Origin: Rhopalosiphum padi | Taxonomy: Eukaryota; Arthropoda; Insecta; Hemiptera; Aphididae | NCBI RefSeq assembly: GCF_020882245.1 | Contig: NC_083600.1 | Span: 3,720,001-3,784,000, forward strand | DNA length: 64,000 bases | Direction: 5' to 3' | Shown: positions 27,151 to 42,320 of the stretch, in pieces | Position numbering within the stretch: the first letter of the stretch is position 1 | How the letters are laid out: the number at the start of each line of letters is the position of its first letter | The notes under the pieces: generated by a model | The model's database searches: none | Told to the model about the DNA's origin: nothing | The model's input: the letters and a program-made list of their open reading frames with translations, nothing else | Position numbers and translations under genes: made by a program

Positions 27151-28299
27151 GGATGGGTAAAAAAAAATTGGTAAAATGTAAATTGTTTATAATAATATGT
27201 CATGAATTCAGAAATAAGTAACTTTCTAGAGACTTGACATTATATTCAAATATATTTTAAATTTTAAAATAGATTTAGTTTATTTTCGATATATGTATAA
27301 TAACATTTTTATTTGTACGTAAAAAAGTTTGATATTTAATACAATATTTCCCTCATAAAATATTCTAACAATAATTAAAGAAACTAAATGTTTTAGAACT
27401 TTTAGTTCAAATTCTTATAAAATTCATTAAAACCATGAACATTTGCAAATTATCATGCAGTAATTTAAATATATGCTTAGACAGAAAATGATTTATCATC
27501 GAATTAAAATTTAATAAATCCATTGCTACAGTGATATACTATTCATACCAAGGTAACTTTGACGCCTACTTTACAGAAGAGTGGGTTCTCCGTTTTTTAT
27601 TTAATTTTACGAGTAATAGATAGTAAACGTTTGAGTTTTTCTGGATAGATCATGCAAATTCATTCATTTCCTTTGCTTAGGTATATTATTTCCGTATGGA
27701 TTTTATGCATTGCTAATCAAACGCACGTAACTCTGTAAACGTAATCGAGTAATCTATAATACAACTATTTTATGTTGAAACGATAGATGAAATTCATAGT
27801 TAACAAAACGCGTCCTGAACTAGCCATGAACTGTTCGTAACTTTATCTCAACATTACTCGAAACAAAGTATATAATATGTATAGGCACAATACGGTGTGA
27901 GATCGACGTCAATATAATATGACGCTTAAATTTTATTTTGTCACGTTTGCGATTCCATTTCAAAATTTCAAGTCATCCTCGATCTGCAGTGACAAGGTGG
28001 ATATAATATAATAGGGTATTAACAGTTCTCTTCGACAATACTACCGGTACACAAACCTACTCAAATAGTGATTTAAGTTTATTTTGAATCGGTTTTGTTT
28101 TGCTCGAAATTACATTTAACCTAATATGATTTAATAATATCGTATATAAGTAAATAATATAATATTACGTTATGAATAAGAAGTCAGTATGATGGCGTGT
28201 AGTTGAAGCGCGTTGAAAAACTATAAAAGACTAATGCTACGTTATTTTCGATAATGACACTAACGACATAGTTATTTATTATTGTTCTTTCTAGGACTT
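27151..28299. other. AT-rich non-coding DNA
   Basis: I see nothing recognisable; GC rises slowly toward the patch at 28300. Confidence 0.6.
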
Positions 28300-28620
28300 A
28301 TGCTAATGAATTGAAAATTAAAGGGCACAAAATATCACGGAGAACTACCGCGGATTAGCCGTTTATTAACCGTTGTCCATTGGACTTGTATTCGAAAAGC
28401 ATTAAGTCCGGTACATTTAACGTGAAAATACCGATAATAATTAAAAGAAACCTCGCTTACTCCCCGGGGTCCCTATAACTCCGTTCGTGGCATTATTTGG
28501 GCGATGACGGGGTTGCGTTATCGGCGAATTTCTTCGTTTTAACATTTAACGAACCGTTAACATTGAATTCGACGCATAAATCAACTAGTGGTAGAACAGA
28601 CGACTTGAAAAATGACGTGT
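28300..28620. promoter_or_regulatory. CpG-rich patch
   Basis: About 300 bp have raised GC, including CCCCGGGGTCC and GGGCGATGACGGGG. No long frame or terminal repeat is visible. It may be regulatory. Confidence 0.25.
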
Positions 28621-31379
28621 TGACCAACAACAGTTATTCAACACAATAAAAATAATATATATATCGTTACACAAAATAGTATGAAAAAAATTATTCGACG
28701 TTTCATTGTCTGCTCAGGATAGTCACGTTTTTTATAGAAAAAATATAAACGTTCGTTCGTAGAAACTGGGTATTTTATACCACCTTTGAAGTTGACTTTT
28801 TACGTTATAATCACTGCTAAAAAATAAAAAACATACAACCGTATTGACACTATAGAAAAAAAAATTAAAGATATAATTTTAATAAAAGTATAGTTGCTGT
28901 ATTAATATTTAAAAATGTATTTTACAGTGAAATACTTTATAATACAGCTTGTTTAAAAAAAAACCTTTATTTTTTTTATTACTCTGTATTTTATTTTTTA
29001 TTTATAAAATATGTTCTTGAAAATGTTCATTTAAATTACCTTTCTATGTTCTGGTGCACAAATAAAATGCTATAGGTAATGGTAACTATTTTTCTGTGCG
29101 TTTTATAAAAATATGCTTCTTTAATAATAACTAAATTAGTATACATTACATACATATTTTGATTATTTTATTAGATTACAAATACAATAACTGTAAATAG
29201 ATTGTAATAACTGCATAACAAAATGAATAAATTAAATAAATAAAACAGCATAACATTGTTTTAAAATATTATAAATGTATATGTAACAAGACAAATACTT
29301 ATAAAACAATCGAATATCGTCATTAAGAAAATATAATATTAACAAAAGTGACATTTTTACTAATAGAAATAAAACAAACGTCTGTGGATTAAAAACTTCG
29401 TGTAAATCATAATTGGTATACTGCCAATTGGTATGGATAGTAACTATAATTTAGTACTTACTTAAAAAATAAAAAAAAATATTTCATTTAGATATATTTA
29501 TAACGTAAAAAATATTATCTTAGGCACTGTTTGAAACAATTGAAACTATAAGTATATAATAATATATCATCACACACTTATACACTTACACTATTATAAT
29601 ATGTATATATTTTAGCATCTATGTATTTCAAAATCTATTATATATATATACTTATTCCAAGTGGTAGGGGTTTAATTTTTAACAACTTTTTTTTTTAAAA
29701 ACGTTAAAGAAATTTAAAAAGTAATAATAATAGCGGTTGAAATTATAACTTAAATTAAAAATATTTTAAAACATTTTTATTTTACTAAAACGTATTAGTA
29801 TGTAATAAAAATTAAAAACCAAAGTGTTTTAAATATTTTAAACTTAAAAGAAGTATATATATAGGTCATATAGATCGTATAGATGGTCTGTTGTACAGTT
29901 AGTGTCGAATGTATTAATTGAATCACTGTATTATGTGTTTAGTTTGAATAAAGTGATATCATACCAATGGATATCATCGTATACGATAAACTTATACTGA
30001 TCAGTTTACCTTTTTGGTAACCTTAGTTACCGAAAAATTATTTTAATAATATATTAATTTTAACAAATGTATATATTATTTTTATTTTTTTTACAATTCT
30101 CGATTATTTTAGTACTTAACATTCTTAAACTGTTAACCCTCCAAAGAATAAACTAGATCTAATTTGTTACTAGAAACCATTCTTTAAGTTTAAAACCAAA
30201 ACTTTTGACTTTTTCTAAAAATAGCGTTTTCAGAGTACCTATCTATAAGAAAAAACAACACATGATTGTAAAATCAATACATTCTTCGTTCAACTCGGAA
30301 TTTAATACTCCTTGATAGAATATTATTTCTATTTTAATTTTCTTAAAAAAAAAAAAAAAATGTATTAACATATATTTAAAATTTACAATAACTGAATCCA
30401 AAATATAATTATAATTTTTAATGTCTCGTGCGTTTTTGTCTTTTTTTATTGTTAAGCTTAACTGTGATATTGATAGATAGGAAAAAGAAATGCTAAATCA
30501 TAATAATTTGATGACAATATATTATATTATATACAGCTGCCACTCTTTTACATAATTTTGTTAGAACTATAACCATTAATTGTTATAATTATTTGTGAAT
30601 TCTAAAATTAGCTTCTAATTAAACAACTAGTTATGATAAATCGCGTCGACACAATAATATTGAACAATACGATATTTTACAGGCAATATTTTGTAAGACC
30701 TTTACGTATTAATTTTTGGTAAAAATAATACTTGGATATTATTTAATTTTTTGATGTTTTTTAAGTTATTGTTATCCATATCAAATATTATTAGAATATT
30801 GACTAGCGTTTATATCGTATGTAAATATATTTCAAACATTTCTAAATAAAATTAGCTAAGATGATTAATATGACATACTTTTATTTTTCTCTAACTCTCC
30901 ATATTTCTATAACGTATATCAGCTCTGAAAGGACACACAGACATCAAACTAAATTATTGATTTGTACAAATGTACGCAAACACATCAATATATGCAGCTG
31001 TTTATTTTCGAGGGATTATTTGCAGAAATTTTGATGTTACACTTGTATAATAAATGTAGGTTATTCATTTCAAAAACCTAAGGATGTACAGAAATCATAA
31101 CACATCGCATTATGTTAATGAAGTTAACCTCTTCGGGCTCATTAGCGAGGTACCAATTATTATGCTATTTCGTCACGAAATAATATTTTGTATTATCTAA
31201 ATAATTATAATACTCATTACTTACTGTTTACACATTTTTCATTTTTTCAAGTGTGTAAATTTTACAAAAATATGTATAATTATTTATTATACAGTTATAC
31301 TTATTTTGTATTATATTTTTAACATTTTTTTATAAACTATTTTGGGTTAAATACATATAGTCCTGAATGATAGTTATAA
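28621..31379. other. AT-rich non-coding DNA
   Basis: Poly-A/T tracts and short TA runs only. A TACAGTGAAA word at 28923 resembles a Tigger terminus but no partner end was found. Confidence 0.65.
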
Positions 31380-31900
31380 TATAGGCTATTGCCTATAGCC
31401 TTCCCTGCGGTTATTAATACGCGTTATAAAGGTATATCGTTGAAGTTATTCGCTGTCACGTGATGTTTTCCGCGGAGCTTAACGTTTGAGTGATTCAAGC
31501 AAAATGACTGCAGTGTGATAAAGACGGTGATATAGCCGGTGCAGGGTAGCCTGAGTACTGGTTAAATTATACCATAAGACTTATTTTGCGTTGCCTATAT
31601 AGAAGGGTATTTATGTATAATATATACTGTACACTAACGGTGGGACGAGTGGAAAGCAGAAAAATAGAGAAAGAGAAACAAGACAAAGCCCGGCAATGGA
31701 AGAGACGAACGCAAAATGACGGTCAAAAAGTTCTGTCGTCCGACGCGGAAAGGATTAGGAAAACTCATTATGTTCGAATTAAAACAAAACCCGACCGGAC
31801 CAAAAAGTATTTTTATTAATGACTTGCGTCCTGCACCGTGTTGAGTTCGAAGACATTTTTTTTAAACGCCAACTTTTGTCATCTACTCCTAACACCGCCG
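31380..31900 (+). promoter_or_regulatory. CpG-rich patch with TATA-like element
   Basis: Raised CpG content, a TATA-like GTTATAAAGGTA at about 31423-31434, and CACGTGATG downstream at about 31458. A 77-codon frame (31586-31819) rich in Lys/Arg/Asp lies here but has no recognisable domain, so I do not call it a gene. Confidence 0.3.
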
Positions 31901-34900
31901 CCGTTATTTAATAAATGTACAGGGCCATATTGCTTTTGACCTTTAGACATGATTGAAAAAGCGTACACTTTCCACTTGAAATGTTTAAATAAAAAATAGT
32001 TAAATCGCCAATGGGTAATATATATATAAGAATATAATGTTTAATTAAAAACATTTAAAATTATCCGCCTCAACTTTTTTGCTTACTAGGTCAAGGTATT
32101 TTTTTTTTTTTTTTTTTTAATTACCCATTCACCCTCAATCTGTAGCAGTTAAGATTTTTTCATTATATTTTAAACAACACTTATTATTTTTCGAATTTTA
32201 AACGCCTAAAAACATTTTTATTTGTATATAAATAATATCAACTTAGATTATTTTTAAATTTAAAAATATAATATTTTGCGGTGCCCCAGTACTGAACTGT
32301 TTTCTCAGTAAGTTAATCATACGAACATTCTTTTACTATGTACACAAATTTACTTAACGTTTTAGTTAACATATTGCAAAAATCTTATTTAAATAAATAA
32401 TAATAATAATAATAAATGGCATTCGTTCAGCGACCATAGTTACATTTTCAGTAGAACCAACAAATAAAATCGAAGGATAATGATTGCAAATGTTGTGATT
32501 CATTAACGATAAACATAATGAATACAAATGTATAATATCTAAACGATAAATAATTAACGTACTGTACCTATATACTTAGATTTTGAGTATTTTTAACTTC
32601 TAGCACGCTTCTACAAAGTGACACAAAATCCATAGGTAATAATTTGTGGTTAAATACCATAACTTGGTATGCGAAAAAGTTTCTAAAATGTTATTTATAG
32701 TGTTTTATAATGGCCACCCGAAAATAAATAAACAATAATTAATTATTTTTAAATGACAATTATTGTAATAATTGAAATATAAAAATCATTTTACATAATA
32801 CATTCTATGGGAATGGGCGTGAGTAGTATAAAATATACCTAGTTTATTAAAAAACTGAATTGCACGTTCAACATAATTCAGTGAAATAATACATTGTTAA
32901 AAGGCACCTCACTTACGAAATACTTCATTGCAATTCTGAAATATTTAACAATCATGATTATTGTAGGTGTTATTTATAACACTCATCGTACACGTATAAC
33001 GGTAGGTATATGTATTCGTAAATCTGCATTTTTGAGTACTTTTAATTTTAAATAATCTTAAAAAAAAAAAAAAAAAAAAAAACAATAGACAGAACGTGTC
33101 AAATCTGAATGAATAACGTTTCATATGAGCTATTATTCTACAGCAATAAATCTGTTTCTTATTTTTTTTACCATTTTTTTAAGAGCACCATCCTGAATTT
33201 ATATAAAAATATCGCATTGATTCAACTTTATTATTTTATAGTATTATGTAACCTTATTAATTATTTTTCAGAGAACACAACAACATTTTATCACAAAAAT
33301 AGGTTACCGTATTGTTATACATTGAATTGGGCTTTGAAAAATAATAGTCCTGATGGGGTGTAAATAGTGTAATAGTTGCGTGCGTAATAGTTATTAGAGC
33401 AAAAAAATACTAAATAAAAAAAAAAGTAATGATAATTTGGTAGTACAATGCTAAGTATATATAACTACATAACAAGTTAGAACAAAACAAAAATATCATA
33501 AAATTGATACTGAGAGAACATTTTACTTTTGCTTAATTCGGTGTGATGGTTTTATTATTCAATATCAAACAATAATATTTTTATCAATACAACGCAATAT
33601 TATACTACTAATAATTTGTTCGTCCATATCAGTGCAGCTAATCCGATGAAGACATTTTAGATTCTAAACAGAGAGATATAAATGTATTAATTTTACAATG
33701 ATGTGTTTTGTACGTATATGACGAGCACATGATAATTTGACGATATTAAGCTTTGGTTTTCAAATTTTACGGTGGTTTTTATTACATATAATTGTATCTA
33801 GTTTGTACTTACTCAGTTACTCCACATAATTCAAAATTCAAAAAAAAGAAAAGTTTTACGTAAAATCAAATTTTCACTGAATTGATTTATTTATTTTGTT
33901 ATAGGTAATTCAAAAATAATAACCACAAAAACCTGAATTTTCCAGCAAGTATTAATATTATCATTTTTTATGTACATTTTAAAAAAATGTCGATTTTTTT
34001 TTATAAATGTTAAATTCTGAAAATGCTTAAAAATTTAACATACGATTCCTAATAGGTAGTTATTAGTAACCAAAAATATGTTCTTATAAACATATAAATC
34101 TAGAATTTTGACATAATTCGTAAAAATTTCATAAATACAAGTAATTTTGAAATAAGAAATAAGTATAAAATTGTCTGTATATACCTAAGATTTAAAAATT
34201 AAATATAAGTTTCTTTATAAGTTTTTCAGCCCATATAAAAATAAATTCTACCAGAAATCCAAATTAATTTGTTATGACTATTTGAATTTCAAATTTTTAC
34301 GACAATGTATATAATATTTACCAGTAAAGTAATTATTTTTCCCTTAAACAATTGTCGATGTCTAGAAATATATTCATTATATGTTTATATTATCATTTTC
34401 ATTAAACGATAAGATATTGAAAATATTTTAACTCTTATTGAGTTATTTACAGGCATTACAAATTTTCAAATTTTTATTTTTTTTATAAAATTTGATAAAA
34501 AATTATTCGCTGGGTCAACATTTTTGAAAATTTAATACACAATACCACATAAGTTTTTTATGTTATTTATTTATATATTTATTTTTTATCATTTATTATA
34601 TTATGTATTTTGTTTATTATATGTATTCTTATTTGTATAGAACTTATTATTTTTATATACCTACTCTCATAGTCATAACATTATATTTTTATAGACAAAT
34701 ATTAACATTTAATTGTATGCGTATAAAACGAACTAAAGTACGTCATTTTTTGGGTTAGTTGTCGATGTAATGTATTCAGTAGTGAAACTAAATTAGATTT
34801 TACTCTCTATATTATCTTTTGTAGGTTCCAAGAAAAGTTTCTTTCATTTTGTCTTTGTTATTTTGACTATAAGAAGATTAGCCACCGTGTGAATATTTTA

Positions 34901-35929
34901 AAATGTTGAAGATAAGACAACGAATAAATTCAATTCTAAAGTACTTGGAAATTATTATTATTATTATTTTTTTTTTTTTTTAATTTGAATAATATACAAT
35001 CACAAAAAATATTTACACTAAAATAATAAAAATCAAAACATTCACAGATGAGATATATTTTTGCGAATAACACTAAATTATACTTAAACATTTAATAAAG
35101 CCAAAGTACAATCAGAAGACTATTTAAGTACCTAAATATTAGATATTCCATATAATTACACAAATACAAAACCTATATGTAACCTAGCTGTATGTCATAT
35201 TATACAAATTATATAGTATTAAAAAAAAGTAGAAGTTATATAGTTACAGCTGTGTCTCAATTTTCTAACTTAACTATCTAAATAACTCGACGTCAACAAT
35301 TAAATCACTTGAAAATGTATTGATAATTGTAGATTTGATGATTTGTTTTCAAATAATTTTATAACATTACAAAATGTTACAAAACTATTTAAACATTAGT
35401 AAGCTTAGACATTTTGCGTTGTAGTCATTTTCATTACAATTCGTAAATGGACAAACTGCTGCGGTAAACCGATGACTTTGTTTTTAGTAACTTTGTATAG
35501 TTTCCGTACACATAGATACATACAGAGTACAATATACGTAATATATTATATAATATTTATATAATATGTTTGTAAAACGTTAAGGAATATTTACACGGAA
35601 CGTGTACACTATGATATTTTGCCCACATATTTTATATTAGCTTAGCAATTATTAAGTCTCAGATCCTATACAGAGCTTGTAACTGTGCACAAAGCATTAC
35701 ATACTGTTCTCTAAAACATCATTTACAAAGAAAATCATCAACTATGTGGAATCCCGTTTATAATTTACGTTTATGGTACAAACTTGTGTGGTTCTTATTT
35801 CAATTGTTTTCAAAAAGGAAATATGTATCAGCACCGAAAAGTACTGCACAGCGCACGTATATATATATTGCTTCATTCGATATTCCAACCGTGTAAATAA
35901 TTTAATGTGACTACTACAGTCATTCATCT
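31901..35929. other. AT-rich non-coding DNA
   Basis: It contains a T18 tract near 32100, an (AAT)n run near 32396 and an A22-type tract near 33060. One 84-codon frame (33109-33363) is Tyr/Phe/Asn-rich and not convincing. Confidence 0.65.
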
Positions 35930-36000
35930 TGACCTTAGGGATTCTGATTCAAACAATCACTGCGCCGGGGAACATTATTTGAAAGCGCGGTCCGAGGTAG
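35930..36000 (+). other. Short GC spike with donor-like end
   Basis: About 65 bases of clearly higher GC (…GCGCCGGGGAAC…GCGCGG) end in CCGAG followed by GTAGGTATT (exon end would be 35996). It could be a small untranslated exon or an old repeat piece. Confidence 0.2.
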
Positions 36001-36007
36001 GTATTTT

Positions 36008-36039
<32 letters not shown>

Positions 36040-39000
36040 TAATAAAATTGACGTTATATACGTACATATTATGAATGTGAAAAATAAAATAAAAGTCTTA
36101 AACAATTTTGAACAATATGTCGCGTAGAATAAAATTGATACATAATTTAATCTTTGAATAAACAAAATATACATTTTAACGATTGAAGTAATTTGTAATA
36201 AAAACACTTGACGATAAGTATATCATATTTTTGGTTCTGATTTACTAGTTAAAAATAATAAAAATAATAATAACTTGTAAATTAAACCGAATAATCCGCT
36301 CTAGAATTTTAGGTTTATAAGATTTCAAGGGTACATCGCCGTTGATTAGTTAAATGGAATACAAATGTTACGAATTCAATGAAAATTCATTATACGTGAA
36401 AACTAATTCAGAGTGGATATAATGACTTTATTTCCTATGATTATTTATTCATATAATTATTAACAATTTATTTTTCAATAAGTATTACAGTTTTTGGCAT
36501 AAAATAAGTAAACCTAAAGTAGGTAAAATTAATAGTAAAATGGCTACATCAATATAAATATCTAATTAAATAATAAATACAATACTTAATAATGTAGACC
36601 GAAAGACCACATTTGTTTAGAAGCGATTTTCGATTTATTTATATTCGTGTATTTTTATCAGTAATCATAATAACTATTTGGTATTATTATTATATTTTTT
36701 TGTTTTTTATAAGCATATAGCTAATAATTCGATAGCGCATATGAGAAAGTTTTCATAAGCTTTTCAGCCGACGGGCACCTAACATTAAAACTAAAAACAA
36801 ACATTATTGTCCTCAGGTTTTAGTTAACTGAAAATTTTTATTTAGTTTATATTTATAATATAATTTACATACAATTTGGTAATATACAAGTAATGTCAAT
36901 AGCTTAGCCAAGTAAGACACAGAAAATCTAATTGTTTGCGGTAAATATTTTTTTTTTTTTTAAAGATGGAGGCCAATAATTTTCAATAGGTATTTATTAT
37001 AATTATTAATATCAAAATATATTGAATATCTTTAGCGTATATGATAATGACATTTATAATTTACAGGTTTGAAAATTAGTAAAATTTCTACCTTAAGTAT
37101 TTTAAAATCTCCTTAAAAAGTCATATTGTCACTTTAAAAAATAAATAAATAAAGAATGGATTAAGATGTTGTGTCTTTTCTAAGATAATTTTGTCTACAT
37201 ATTATAACAACGCATGTACAATGCACTTATTTTATTAGCTTTTATTTTACTTAAATAGATATTTATTATGCCAATAATAAAATAATGTTGCTATTATTTT
37301 TTTGAATGTTCTAAACTTTGTAAATTATCATAAATATTATATTATATGATAGTACACACATTATATTCTATTTGATTTTAATTGTTTATGTATAAAATAT
37401 AAAACTAATTAAAAATATATAGTTACATAATTAATAAAGACAAGTATATAATTTTGACTTTGATTTTTTGGAATCCGCATTCAATCATTAAAAAAAAAAA
37501 AGAATTCTCATTATCGCTGTATTATGTAGTTAATAAACTATGCAAATAGTTTGATTTTTGATATAACTTTTTAATTTAATTTTTCATAATATTATTTACA
37601 CGATAATCTAGGAAAGTATGATTTTTAAATATTTAGCCCAGTTAAATTGTATAAATAATATACGGCAACAATACTGTTGATGCATGTATTTGTGGTTTCT
37701 GTTTATGAAGTCGTACATTTGTGGGTAACCACTTTCCGGAGTAAACTTCGCGCGTTTTGAAGGCTAATGTTGTAATGCATAATAAGATATATTCGAAAAT
37801 ACCTTTTGTAAACACAAAATGCAATTTATAATTCCAAGTTAATCATTTAAACATCTTTAAAGTATGAAATCTAAATTAATTTTCGTTATTGTGCAAGTAT
37901 AAAATTTGTTTTTAATCATTTAATGTAAAAAAATAAATAACTACCTATATAAATATATAATAAACCCAAAAAATAATAAATTATAATTGGCTTTTAACTT
38001 AATTGTTTTTAGAAATAATATTAAAACCGTTTTTAGTTGGTTATAATCATAACTCATGCGTAGGTATACCCTTATTTTAAAATGCTAAAATATATTTAGT
38101 AATACCGATAATTGTAGTTATACATTTTTAAAACATTTCAATAAATTTACACGTATTAATACTACCAACTAATAATTTTTATATAATTTTCATGAAACTG
38201 AAATTATATTTATCACAGTTTCAAGTTTTAACATGTTTTTATACATTTTATATTTTGGATATCATTTTTATCTTAAAGTTAAGGTCTTTTGGTATTTTAG
38301 AGACCCGGCGGCATTATTTCGGTCGGGAGTAAAAAAAAAATAATAATAATAATAAAAATAACAATAATAAAAATAATAAATAAAATCGTTCGACGAGACA
38401 ACGATCATAGTAATACTATAGCAGTCATTGTAGGTAGGTAGTAATAGTAAAAGGAAACGTACAACTGCTTCCTGCTATATAGGTACACGTGGGTTAAGTC
38501 ATCGCATATACGTTTTAATGGAAACGGATCCTTTGTAAATGACGTAAAAGTCATCCCATCCAATCCGATACGAATCGTAAAAGATAAAGACCAGATTGTA
38601 GGACCTATATATACATACATAAACTACTATAATGCCACGGTCTGGTTCGTGGTATCAGTTGTATACCAGATACAGGGTTACAATAACCGCTAAGATATTG
38701 TTGTACAAAAGGGTCACGGCGACGGACGCGGCGGTAGTCGTCGTTGTACCTACCAATGGAATCGGAACGTATGTATGTCACATACTCACATATATTATAC
38801 ATAGCGACAGAGAAATCAGGAATCGTTTACAAAGTCGACACGATAATTTAATTTAATACGTAAAGTAAGGCATGATATGTGTAGGTAGTGATGTTATACT
38901 CTAACCAATCAAATCAATTTAAACAACTTCGAAAACATTGATTTGACATTTTTATAATTTTTTTTTTTTTTACCTCAATTAAACGCTTTGGTACTGATAC

Positions 39001-41539
39001 ATATTTATTTCATATATTATGTTTGTATAACGCTTGTGCTAATATAATATTGATAACTCGTACGTCATTCACATTATTTTACTGTGTCTATATGGTTAAT
39101 GTTAATTTTTTAATAGTCTCGTAGAAAATTTAAATAAACTTAAGTACTGTGATAATTTGTTTTTGAGTGCGATGATAATAAATTGCATTTAAGTGGTGTT
39201 CACAGTGTGATACGCCACTAGACCACTATAATTTGATATTATCATGTTATGCTGCAGAGCTAAGTGATACGAAATGATAACGCTCAATATTTGATTTTGT
39301 ATTCGTTGTTCCATTCTTTTTTACTCTAATTCTTATAATATAATTATAAAATACTTTTGTACTCTGTACAATTCAAAAAGTTATATTTAGTATATTTTAT
39401 GAAACCAATTAATATTCATCTCACAGCACTGACCACTGAGGAATGTGATCCAATATTAACACAGATTATTTGCTATTGTCTAGATATTAAATTATTAGCT
39501 GCATAATGAATATAGAATACAATTATTATGATAATAAAAAATTGTATAACTTTCACTATAATTATTAAAAAAATTTTTGTGATTTTTTAATACTTCTGGA
39601 CAATCTATTTAGTATCATTTACTATTATTATACTTAGTATAATATGTACAGTACACGTCTAACATCTACAAACAGCGTTTCGCAATTCCTGTGATTTTTA
39701 AACTTTACTTTTCCAGTTAATAAGTGATCGTTAGTATAAGTCATAAATATGCGAGTTTCATCAATCGTGATAAATTAACCTATCGTAACTTGATTCTATA
39801 CTTCTAGAAATTGACAGTATAAAGTATTAAAAATAAATATAAGGTATACAATTCATTTTTAACAAGTTATAATACAATCAATATTTTTCTTTCATCGTAA
39901 AAATAAAATGTGTTAAAAAGTATATTAATGAATACATATAAAATAATAGGTGAGTAGCGAGTTAGTATAGTTTTTACTTTTACTTGAGATTATCGAAGTA
40001 GTTATTAATTTTATCCGAAAACCACATCTTCCATAAATAGGTAGTTTGAATTTACTTTTTTCATTTTCAATAGAATAAATCCGAATAAAATATGAAAAAT
40101 TAAAGAATATTTTAAATGGTATCTACATAAATTTTGCGTATCTGATTTAATTATGAAAATATATTTCAATCAAATTTTACAATCTGCAGGGAAAATTATA
40201 ATAATATATTCAATATTCATACAACATTATATTGTAAACTAAAAATGTAATTCGAATATCCATTTAATTTCACTGTACAAATATTAAATTACTTTTTGAT
40301 CTGAGTGAAAATCAATTTATTACATTTTAGTTCTAAAAATATGTTATTTTAATAAACATTTAAATTAAACAATTCATTTGGAAAGTAAAGTTTTCGGACA
40401 GATAATAATATTATTATACCTACTTTAAACTATAATAATATGATATATATTTCTCAATAAAAAAAAAAACAAACAAACAAACAAAATTGTTTTTGAACCA
40501 AAGTAACGACAAACTTAATGTTATCAGTGAAGATGACATACATTTGTCAAGAGGTCAAAAGTTTACAAACATAAGATATTAATCATTTTGATTTACGTAC
40601 TGTGTTTAGTTAATATGTATAGTTATTAGTTAAGAAGTTTTGCATGATATGACGTATCCAAAGGTTATGTTAATAAACTTCTACAATTACATATTACCAC
40701 GACGTATAGAATGTTTATAATATATATTTTACGTAGATACCTATCATAATGCGAAACTCTATTAATCCCCATTTTTCTTTAAATTACCTGTAAGTTATGG
40801 AACTATTGTATTTGTTTTCTCGGAGTAATATAAATACGATTTGTTTTAGATCCGAGCGGTTTTCAGACAGTAACTGTACAAACTTAATTAATTTATTAAA
40901 AAGTATTAATTCACTATTTTCCTTTTGTAAACGTTATGTAAAAATATATAATTACGTATTTTATTCCATTTTTATTATGTTTTCCATTATTTTTTGATAC
41001 GATTCATTGTCGTCAAGTATAAAAAGATATATATTTGCACTGATGATACCTATATAAATAATTTAATAAGTAATCAAATCTGAAATTGTCAATTTGATAT
41101 TAATATCCACACTATTTAATGCATGAAATAAATCAATATTTTAACTTTATAAATATGAAATAGTTAGACGTGTCTTGTTATTTCGACGATAAGACGAAGT
41201 TATTCTCGTTAACCTAATCATATACATAATTCGATTACACGTCACGGTCAGAATTAATTTCATTTTTACTTAAATGTTATCTATACATTTTTTTCAGCGT
41301 TCAAATGTTAAAATAATGTTTTCGTTGAGTTTAATTTACGAATATTTTAATACAATAAAATGTCATAATATGTAACATATTGTATTCGCCTAGCGGAAAT
41401 TCGTGCGAATATAATACATATTATTTTATTATTTAAGTTTTTTTTTTGATTATTTCGTAATAAACCATTTGCACGAAAATCTTACCAGCCATTGTTTACC
41501 AGAGGGAAAAGTAATATTCATGTCTACAGTAATTCGATT
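36001..41539. other. AT-rich non-coding DNA
   Basis: It includes an AAT/AAC-rich simple repeat at about 38330-38385 and a slightly GC-richer block at 38450-38830 with only short, overlapping frames on both strands. No gene is recognised. Confidence 0.65.
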
Positions 41540-42320
41540 TTATAACGTTGTCGCTGCGTGTGTGGGCCGGGTCAAAGGTGCGTTTTTCAGTCTTTGAGGC
41601 GCGTGGAGGGAAAATGTCATTATAGGTTTTTTCTATCGTTTCTGTGTATATGGTTTATTTTCCTTCCTCGGCCGACCCCCCGCCCCGTACTCGTAATCGA
41701 TGGAAGTTATTTAGCGTTGAAATTGAAAATAAAAATAAAATAATAGTAATAATAATAAAAACAACAGCGTTCCCTCTTTCGGGTTCGCGCGTCCCCCCCC
41801 CGCCCGGGCCGTGCCGAGCGCGCTCGCGCGCGCGCGGTGTTCTACACGTGTCCCTTTCAGACGCGGTAAAACCGTTTATATTCATAGTAGCAGCACGCAA
41901 TTCAAAGCCAACGGGGTAAAAAAAAAAAATAAAAACGTACGCGATTTTTTGCCGTACAAAGTTATTAGCAGTTGTGTGCAGGTACGCATGCAGCGCCTTC
42001 CGAAAATCGTTCCTGCGATTTTACGCGGAAAAATGATAATCGGAAAACGGCTAATACCTGGCACACTTGGCTCGAATCCAGTCGGACAATTGTACCGCTC
42101 CGGCGGCAGCGCACAACCGTACCCGGTTAAGTCTGGTAGTATTCGGTGCGGTATATATTATAATATAATATATATATATATATATGTATTCGCGCCGTAC
42201 CGAAAACGTATAATATTAACACCAGGTGCCGAAAACGGAGTCCTGTTATTCCGTTTTGCATAGTAAACACTTTTCGGAATCTGCTAATGAGCTGTGAATA
42301 TCTCTCGCCGCCGCCGCCGC
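41540..42320. promoter_or_regulatory. Strong CpG island, promoter-like
   Basis: This is one of the most GC-rich patches in the window: CCCCCCCCCGCCCGGGCC and a (CG)n run near 41820-41836. A good plus-strand donor, TGTGCAG followed by GTACGCA, ends at 41981, and a (CCG)n tract lies at about 42308-42321. A 150-codon frame (41811-42263) crosses the donor and a (TA)n run and is probably a by-product of few stops. I read this as a promoter or 5' untranslated exon. Confidence 0.4.

Noticed and set aside
28922..28950. TACAGTGAAA word resembling a Tigger terminus
   Set aside because: No matching opposite end and poor agreement past the first ten bases.
31586..31819. 77-codon Lys/Arg/Asp-rich frame
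   Set aside because: No recognisable domain, no signal or splice support; placed in a regulatory-looking patch. It remains possible but unsupported.
40270..40278. TTTCACTGTA-like word resembling a Tigger terminus
   Set aside because: The sub-terminal sequence does not match the other elements and no partner end was found.
42071..42085. GGCTCGAATCC, resembling a tRNA T-arm
   Set aside because: No A box at the right distance and no acceptor-stem pairing; no tRNA gene could be built anywhere in the window.
41811..42263. 150-codon plus-strand frame in the CpG island
   Set aside because: It crosses a strong splice donor and a (TA)n run; low stop density from CpG richness explains its length.
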